Below, piece after piece: positions 1 through 5,468 of a stretch of DNA of 5,468 nt (positions within the stretch are counted from its first letter, which is position 1; each line of letters starts with the position of its first letter). The notes under the pieces are model-generated. The model was given only the letters and a program-made list of their open reading frames with translations. It had not been told where the DNA came from and did not search any database. The stretch covers positions 1 through 5,468 of the forward strand of contig JAGLDB010000141.1 of the NCBI GenBank assembly GCA_023145935.1, written 5' to 3'. The stretch is from Candidatus Sabulitectum sp. (GTDB taxonomy: Bacteria; Fermentibacterota; Fermentibacteria; Fermentibacterales; Fermentibacteraceae). The position numbers and the translations under genes were made by a program.

Positions 1-371
1 TAAACAATCTTCAGAGAAATATCGGTAAATACAATGTAGAGATTCACAAGAAATACTCTATTCCATTTGCCTGTATTGTCTTTGTTCTTCTTGGAATTCC
101 TCTGGGGCTTTCTTCAAAGAATTCCAATACAGGGCTGGCTGTTACAATGAGTCTTGTATTTATTCTGGTGTATTACTTCTTTCTAATAGCAGGAGAGCAA
201 CTTGCAGACAGAGGCAGGATTTCTGCCTGGGTCGCAATGTGGTCACCCAACATCCTGCTGGGTGTATTGGGAGTTTATCTTACCTACAGAAGCATGCGCG
301 AGGGACACCCCATACCACTGCCTGATTTCAAAGAACTGATGAATAAACTGAGAAGAAAAGGGCGCAAGTGA
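1..371 (+). CDS. lptF: LptF-type LPS export permease, C-terminal part (5' end outside window)
   Basis: This is the tail of a YjgP/YjgQ (LptF/LptG) family permease. The reading frame is open from base 3, before the first ATG in frame (147), so the gene starts upstream of the window; 122 residues are visible. The fragment begins with the end of the periplasmic domain, then has three membrane segments at about visible residues 19-37, 46-67 and 78-97. Family hallmarks are the EIHKKYSIPFA stretch leading into a helix ending GIPLGLSSK, and the WSPN motif before the last helix. It ends in a basic cytoplasmic tail (KLRRKGRK). In the family, LptF pairs with LptG and the ATPase LptB in the inner membrane to extract LPS and pass it to LptC/LptA. 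The stop codon overlaps the GTG start of the next gene by 4 bases, so the two are translationally coupled. Naming it lptF rather than lptG rests mainly on gene order. Confidence 0.88.
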   Translation, partial: NNLQRNIGKYNVEIHKKYSIPFACIVFVLLGIPLGLSSKNSNTGLAVTMSLVFILVYYFFLIAGEQLADRGRISAWVAMWSPNILLGVLGVYLTYRSMREGHPIPLPDFKELMNKLRRKGRK

Positions 372-1453
372 AATTACTGGACAGATATCTGGCTGGTCGC
401 TTCATAAAGATGATATTCATGACTGTTCTTTCTTTCACTGTGATCTTCGTTACTGTAAATGCCTTTGATCACTTCAGCAGATGGATGGACAAGAATGTAA
501 CTGCGATCACTTTCATGCGTTACTATTTTTACGGATTACCTTACATCATAATTCTCGTTACTCCAATTGCCGTATTGATCTGCTCTCTGCTTCTTGTGGC
601 AGGTATGGCAAAGAACAACGAGCTTACTGCAATGCGCGCTTCGGGAGTGTCCATCCCCAGAATTTTCATGCCTCTTCTTTTTGTGGGATTCATAATAAGT
701 GTATTCACTCTTGTGGTTGGAGACTTTGTGGTGGCTGATGCCAACTATCTGCAAATGCAGGTAAAAAGAGTTGAAATCGATGGAAGGGATCCCATCAACT
801 ATCTAATGCGGAACGACTTCGCCCACAGAACACTGGATGGAGCAATCGTAGAGATTGGGCTTTTCGACGGCCAGCACGCAACCATTTCCAGGGCTGTGGT
901 AGAGTGGTTTGATGACAGTCTCAGGGTTTTAAGAAGAGTAGATGCGCAAAGGCTGACTTACATTGATTCGGTATGGACTGGAATTTCCGCAGAAGAGAGA
1001 CGATTCTCTCCATCCGGCGAGATGTCTTTCACCCTTCACGACACCCTTTCCCTCCGGGAGATTTCAGATACTCCGGAAGACTTTGGAAGCAGAAGAAAAA
1101 GTGCGGCGGAGATGAATGTCTTCCAGCTCTGGGATCACATTGGCAGAGTCCGGGGTGCCGGTGGAAACCCCACAGGCGATCTGGTGGAATTCTGGCTGAC
1201 TATTTTCTTTCCTTTTTCCGCTCTGATAATGGTTCTTGTAGGTGCCCCTCTTGCCACAAGCAACCCCAGAAGCGGTAAATCAACAAGCATCGGTCTGGCT
1301 GTACTGTTGGGATTTATCTTTTTCTCACTGGCCCGGTTCGGACAGACGCTGGGCCATAAAGGTGCACTGGAACCGATTCTTGCAGCTGCTCTGCCTGAAG
1401 TCGTTTTCATAATTCTTGGTATCTGGCTCTTCAGAAGAGCAGGACAGCAATAA
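368..1453 (+). CDS. lptG: LptG-type LPS export permease, complete
   Basis: Complete 361-residue LptF/LptG family permease, the usual length for LptG. It starts with GTG at 368, supported by an AAAGGG ribosome site at 357-362, the 4-base overlap with the preceding gene, and an N-terminus (MKLLDRYLAGRF) typical of the family. Three membrane helices lie at about residues 12-34, 56-80 and 98-122, with the conserved cytoplasmic coupling segment NELTAMRASG at 84-93 between helices 2 and 3. A periplasmic domain of about 150 residues follows (about 123-270), where the family has a beta-jellyroll. Three more helices lie at about 274-294, 305-325 and 335-355. The helix 4 end, VGAPLATSNPRSGKS, is also family-typical. 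The product acts with LptF and LptB in the inner membrane to extract LPS using ATP hydrolysed by LptB. No lptB, lptA or lptC is visible in the window. Confidence 0.93.
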   Translation: MKLLDRYLAGRFIKMIFMTVLSFTVIFVTVNAFDHFSRWMDKNVTAITFMRYYFYGLPYIIILVTPIAVLICSLLLVAGMAKNNELTAMRASGVSIPRIFMPLLFVGFIISVFTLVVGDFVVADANYLQMQVKRVEIDGRDPINYLMRNDFAHRTLDGAIVEIGLFDGQHATISRAVVEWFDDSLRVLRRVDAQRLTYIDSVWTGISAEERRFSPSGEMSFTLHDTLSLREISDTPEDFGSRRKSAAEMNVFQLWDHIGRVRGAGGNPTGDLVEFWLTIFFPFSALIMVLVGAPLATSNPRSGKSTSIGLAVLLGFIFFSLARFGQTLGHKGALEPILAAALPEVVFIILGIWLFRRAGQQ

Positions 1454-1471
1454 GCAGAAATATGCTATTGC
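1447..1471 (+). other. Imperfect hairpin overlapping the lptG stop codon
   Basis: GCAATA (1447-1452) pairs with TATTGC (1466-1471) and GCA (1454-1456) with TGC (1463-1465). A1453 is bulged and the loop is GAAATA. The structure spans the TAA stop of lptG. On the + strand it is followed by a run of six A, not T, so it is not a standard intrinsic terminator for lptG. It might protect the 3' end of the lptFG message, or mean nothing. The pairing is seen directly; any function is inference. Confidence 0.35.
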
Positions 1472-1497
1472 AAAAAAGGTAGTACTTTCTGTATGGT
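1468..1497 (+). promoter_or_regulatory. Weak candidate sigma70-type promoter for serC
   Basis: TTGCAA (1468-1473) and TATGGT (1492-1497) are separated by 18 bases. Each matches four of six positions of the TTGACA/TATAAT consensus. The placement, 68 bases before the serC start, is reasonable, and there is no clear terminator after lptG, so read-through from lptFG is the alternative. The match is weak and could be chance, and sigma factor preferences of this organism are unknown. Confidence 0.2.
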
Positions 1498-1509
1498 TCC
1501 TGTGTTCAC

Positions 1510-1523
1510 CTGCCCTGTGGCAG
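1510..1523 (+). other. Small perfect hairpin in the serC leader
   Basis: CTGCC (1510-1514) and GGCAG (1519-1523) form a perfect 5-bp, mostly G-C stem closed by a CTGT tetraloop, 41 bases before the serC start. No T-run follows, so it is not a terminator. A role in leader stability is possible but unsupported. Confidence 0.25.
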
Positions 1524-1564
1524 ATTCCTACAATTAACGGTTCTTAAGACAAATGGAGGCAGTA

Positions 1565-2653
1565 ATGGCTCGCAGAGTACATAACTTCTTTGCCGGACCC
1601 GCAGCACTTCCTTACGAAGTGGTAAAAAAAGCAGCAAAAATGGGAGTTCTTGAATTTGATGGACAGGGAATGTCGGTCATGGAAATATCCCATCGTTCCA
1701 AGCCTTTTGATAAGATGTTCAAGAGCGCTCAGAACAACATGCTCAAGATCATGGGCCTGGACCCTGAAGAATACGCTGTACTGTTCGTTGGTGGCGGTGC
1801 AAGTTCCCAGTTCTTCCACATTCCCTTCAACTTTCTCAAAGATGGCATGACGGCAGATTATGTAAACACCGGTGTCTGGTCTAAAAAAGCCATAAAGGAA
1901 GCAAAATACTTCGGGAAAGTGAATGTTGCCGCTTCAAGTGAAGACAAACTCTTCTCTTATATCCCGAAAGAATTCAACCTCACCCCTGGTGCCGCCTATG
2001 TTCATACAACAAGCAACAACACCATCTACGGCACCGAAATGTGGAGCTTCCCCGATACAGGCACAGTACCCCATATCGGTGACATGTCCAGTGATTTCCT
2101 TTCACATCCAATGGATTTCAGCAAGTTCAGCATGATCTACGCAGGTGCCCAGAAGAACATCGGCCCATCAGGCACAGTGGCAATTGTTATAAAGAAGAGC
2201 TTTGCCGACACCGCCAGGGAAGACATTCCCACAATGGTGAACTACAGAACACACATAGCCAAGGACAGCCTTTTCAACACCCCTGCCAGCCTTCCTGTGT
2301 TCATAGTAGGTCTTGTAATGGAGTGGATCCTGGAGAATGGCGGTCTTGAAGGTATCGCTGCGCTGAACAAGAAGAAAGCAGATCTTCTTTACGGAACCAT
2401 GGACAACAGCAACGGCTACTATGTACCTCATGTACAGGATACCAGCAGCAGAAGCTTCATGAATGTAACCTTCCGTCTTCCTTCCGAGGAACTGGAGAAG
2501 AAATTCATAGCTGAAGGTGCCGAAAAAGACCTCATGGGTCTTAAGGGGCATCGCTCTGTTGGTGGATGCCGTGCTTCCACATACAACGCAGTTACCTACG
2601 AATCGATCTCAGCACTTGTTGACTTCATGAACGACTTCAAGGCTAAGAACTAA
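1565..2653 (+). CDS. serC: Phosphoserine aminotransferase
   Basis: PLP-dependent fold-type I (class V) aminotransferase. It converts 3-phosphohydroxypyruvate plus glutamate to O-phosphoserine plus 2-oxoglutarate, the second step of serine synthesis. In many bacteria it also acts in pyridoxal phosphate synthesis. I chose the ATG at 1565, not the in-frame ATG at 1553, because GGAGG at 1555-1559 sits 5 bases upstream and the N-terminus (MARRVHNFFAGPAALP) then aligns with known SerC. The length is 362 residues, the same as the E. coli enzyme. Visible landmarks: SHR at 42-44 and GHR at 328-330 plus R336 (substrate phosphate), GGGA at 76-79, W105 and T153 (cofactor), D173 in GDMSS, the PLP lysine K197 in GAQKNIGPSG, and FNTP at 237-240. 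All expected active-site residues are present. It is followed by its own terminator. No serA or serB is in the window. Confidence 0.97.
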   Translation: MARRVHNFFAGPAALPYEVVKKAAKMGVLEFDGQGMSVMEISHRSKPFDKMFKSAQNNMLKIMGLDPEEYAVLFVGGGASSQFFHIPFNFLKDGMTADYVNTGVWSKKAIKEAKYFGKVNVAASSEDKLFSYIPKEFNLTPGAAYVHTTSNNTIYGTEMWSFPDTGTVPHIGDMSSDFLSHPMDFSKFSMIYAGAQKNIGPSGTVAIVIKKSFADTAREDIPTMVNYRTHIAKDSLFNTPASLPVFIVGLVMEWILENGGLEGIAALNKKKADLLYGTMDNSNGYYVPHVQDTSSRSFMNVTFRLPSEELEKKFIAEGAEKDLMGLKGHRSVGGCRASTYNAVTYESISALVDFMNDFKAKN

Positions 2654-2665
2654 AATTCGCTCTCA

Positions 2666-2706
2666 AGCGCCGTATCACTGGATGCGGCGCTACTCTTTTT
2701 TTATTT
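2666..2706 (+). terminator. Strong intrinsic terminator after serC
   Basis: An 11-bp stem, AGCGCCGTATC (2666-2676) with GATGCGGCGCT (2681-2691), has one G-T wobble and an ACTG tetraloop. A T-rich tract follows (TCTTTTTTTATTT, 2694-2706). It begins 12 bases after the serC stop and should end the serC transcript, isolating it from the next gene. Confidence 0.92.
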
Positions 2707-2733
2707 CTTACTTGACTAGAGAGGGTATACGCA

Positions 2734-4300
2734 ATGCATCATTTGAAAAGAATGTTTGATTCAAGAAATCATATGCCCTGGCTCATCCTCATTCTTCTGG
2801 CGGCGTTGCTTACGAGAATACCGCATCTTGTTTCGTTTCTTTCATCATCTTCAGAAACAGCATTAACATATTTTCCTACTCTGGGAGCTGCAAGATTCGA
2901 GCAGTGCGCCAGAGCCCTGGTGGATGGAACCGTTGCAGGAGATGCCTTTGCATTTGCCAGCCCGCTGTACATCCTTATTCTTTCACCACTTTATGCCCTG
3001 GGACTCACAAACACGATTATTTTCATACTGCAAACAATCCTCGGAATCTCTACAGTTTTCCTCATTTATTCAATCTCAATTAAAACGGGGGCTTCAAAAT
3101 GGCTTTCAGCCACTGGTGCAGTGGTGTGGACACTCTACGCTCCATCGGCTTTCTATGAAATGACGCTGCTGCCAATTGCTCTTCTTGCCCTGTTAATATC
3201 TACCTGGTCCCTGTACCAGTTAAAGCAGACTTCAACAAAGAGAGCTTCGCTGGTTCACGGTTTTCTGTCCGGAGTCATTACCGGGCTTCGTCCTCCTTTT
3301 ATTCTTCTTGGAGTCATGTCTTTGTGGAAAGCAATTCGCAGCAGGAACTATCTGCACTCTGTGTTCATGCTTATTGGATTCTCAATACCTCTTTTTATTC
3401 TTTGTTTTTACCATTCATCTCAAGAGGGGGGGGGGATTCACCCCATTCGCATCTTCTCTCGGCCTGAATCTTGTTCAAGGACACGCGGAAGGTGCCACTG
3501 GATACGGTCCACCAATACCTGAATACGGTCTGGTAGAAAACCCTGCTGAAAACATTCATGAAGTTGGCGCAAGAATTGCTGCAGAACACGGTTATGAAAC
3601 CAGTTCAGAAGCAAACAAATTCTGGCTGGAAAAGGCGACAAGCTGGATATTCAGCAATCCAGCCGGAGAACTTAGACTTCTCGGTGCAAAGCTGGGAGCT
3701 TTCTGGGGATATGCTCCTTTTGATTCTTACTTCGATCTGCAAAGGGACATTCAAAGTGATTCTTCTTTAAGTCATCTAATTCTACCGAGGTATCTGCTTA
3801 TGGCCTTTTTAGCCACCGGAGTTATTTCATTCCTAATATTTAAGAAAAAATTCTGGGTTCTCTCAATTCCAATTCTGATCTCATTAATTACAATTTTAGG
3901 TTTTTTCCACTCGGAGAGATACATTCTTCCAGTGCTGCCTGTTTCTCTTGCAATTGCTGCTTCCGGATTGCAACTGCTTTTTCAGAAGCTGAGAACTGCT
4001 GAAAGAAAAAAGGCCATTGTTGCAATTCTGATTGCCTCTGCTCTCTTGTTATCCGGTAGACTCTGGCCAGCGCCTGAAATTCCAGAGGGCCAGTACCTGT
4101 ACAACAGAGCGGCAAAAGCATTCAATATGCAAAATCACCTTCTAGCACTTACTTTATTCGAGAAATCCATTGAAGCATCACCTTCTGGATCAAGCATATC
4201 GGTACACGCAAGAATGGAAGCTCTCCGAATATCTCAAGCCTTGAATTTGGAAGACAGAATCATGCTTCATACTGAAGCTCTTGAACTTGTACTTCAATGA
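2734..4300 (+). CDS. GT-C superfamily (PMT/family 39-like) membrane glycosyltransferase with TPR-like tail, frameshifted at a G10 tract
   Basis: Two overlapping frames make one gene. Frame 1 runs 2734-3522 (262 residues, ATG preceded by AGAGAGGG at 2718-2725). The conserved remainder continues in another frame to the stop at 4298-4300. The switch falls at ten G (3426-3435); removing one G gives a single 521-residue protein. The restored protein has a first helix at about 15-36, then the loop FPTLGAARFEQCARAL (47-62) and a SPLYILILSPLYALG helix, a pattern I associate with PMT_2/family 39-like transferases. More helices lie at about 94-114, 123-140, 146-161, 173-197 and 208-226. After the tract come the periplasmic-type loop FTPFASSLGLNL...GATGY, helices at about 351-369 and 373-391, the SERYILPVLP motif (393-402), a helix at about 425-443, and a TPR-like tail (about 453-521). 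Such enzymes usually transfer lipid-linked sugars outside the cytoplasmic membrane; substrate and acceptor here are unknown. As written, the product would be truncated. Confidence 0.75.
3426..3435 (+). repeat. Homopolymeric G10 tract inside the glycosyltransferase-like gene
   Basis: Ten consecutive G form the longest homopolymer in the window; the next longest runs are seven bases. The tract lies 692 bases into the gene, just after the helix ending near residue 226. Conserved sequence lies in one frame before it and in another frame after it. Nine or twelve G restore the full frame; ten or eleven do not. CCCC at 3441-3444 could pair with the last four G across an ATTCA loop, which might favour polymerase pausing or slippage. 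The tract is seen directly; a switching role is inference. Confidence 0.9.
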
Positions 4301-4382
4301 AGCTTGACTGAAGACCATTACTTCCATGAACCCTGCAATTCAGGTAGCTGCCATCCAGATATACAAGGTTGATTCTTTCCTG

Positions 4383-4392
<10 letters not shown>
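4301..4392. other. Convergent intergenic gap
   Basis: These 92 bases separate the ends of the glycosyltransferase-like gene (+) and ligA (-). I see no gene and no clear terminator for the + strand gene. TTCAGG (4339-4344) and CCTGAA (4379-4384) could pair, but the 34-base loop and lack of a T-run make this weak. The left end of the gap's neighbour, the candidate ligA terminator, reaches into its last ten bases. Confidence 0.6.

Positions 4393-5468
<1,076 letters not shown>

Noticed and set aside
147..371. A separate 74-residue small membrane protein starting at 147
   Set aside because: The frame is open upstream to base 3 and the upstream residues carry conserved LptF family sequence, so the ATG is internal.
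2168..2551. A 127-codon minus-strand frame inside serC
   Set aside because: It is antisense to a highly conserved gene and has no recognisable features.
2712..2731. TTGACT plus TATACG as a promoter for the glycosyltransferase-like gene
   Set aside because: The two boxes are only 8 bases apart, and a start site from the TATACG box would fall inside the coding region.
3308..3425. ATG at 3308 as a separate start for the downstream glycosyltransferase half
   Set aside because: The stretch 3308-3425 in that frame overlaps conserved membrane sequence of the first frame and reads as an out-of-frame shadow, with no good ribosome site. The downstream half is better explained as the continuation of the 2734 gene.

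Overview
The window looks like chromosomal DNA of a Gram-negative-type (diderm) bacterium. It carries a pair of LptF/LptG lipopolysaccharide-export permeases, which only make sense in a cell with an LPS outer membrane. The remaining genes are housekeeping genes of bacterial type: phosphoserine aminotransferase and NAD+-dependent DNA ligase. I cannot name the phylum from the sequence. Base composition is moderate and genes are tightly packed. I see no insertion sequence, phage gene, CRISPR array, tRNA or rRNA.

Layout. (1) Bases 1-371, + strand: the C-terminal third of an LptF-type permease, cut by the left edge. (2) 368-1453, +: complete LptG-type permease, overlapping LptF by 4 bases. (3) 1454-1564: a gap holding an imperfect hairpin that starts inside the lptG stop region, a small second hairpin and a weak promoter candidate. 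(4) 1565-2653, +: complete serC, with its own Shine-Dalgarno sequence, closed by a strong intrinsic terminator at 2666-2706. (5) 2734-4300, +: a polytopic membrane protein of the GT-C (PMT/ArnT-like, family 39-like) glycosyltransferase superfamily with a TPR-like C-terminal tail. It is split into two frames exactly at a run of ten G (3426-3435). (6) 4301-4392: a short convergent gap. (7) 4393-5468, - strand: the C-terminal half of ligA, cut by the right edge, with a candidate terminator overlapping its stop codon.

How the genes relate. LptF and LptG form one inner-membrane complex with LptB and pull LPS out of the inner membrane. SerC makes phosphoserine and belongs to central metabolism. The glycosyltransferase-like protein probably transfers a lipid-linked sugar on the periplasmic face. 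The most interesting point is its G10 tract. With nine or twelve G the gene would read as one 521- or 522-residue protein; with ten it stops at residue 262. This is the architecture of a phase-variable contingency locus for surface glycosylation. A homopolymer sequencing error or a simple null mutation would look the same in a single sequence, so the claim is open.
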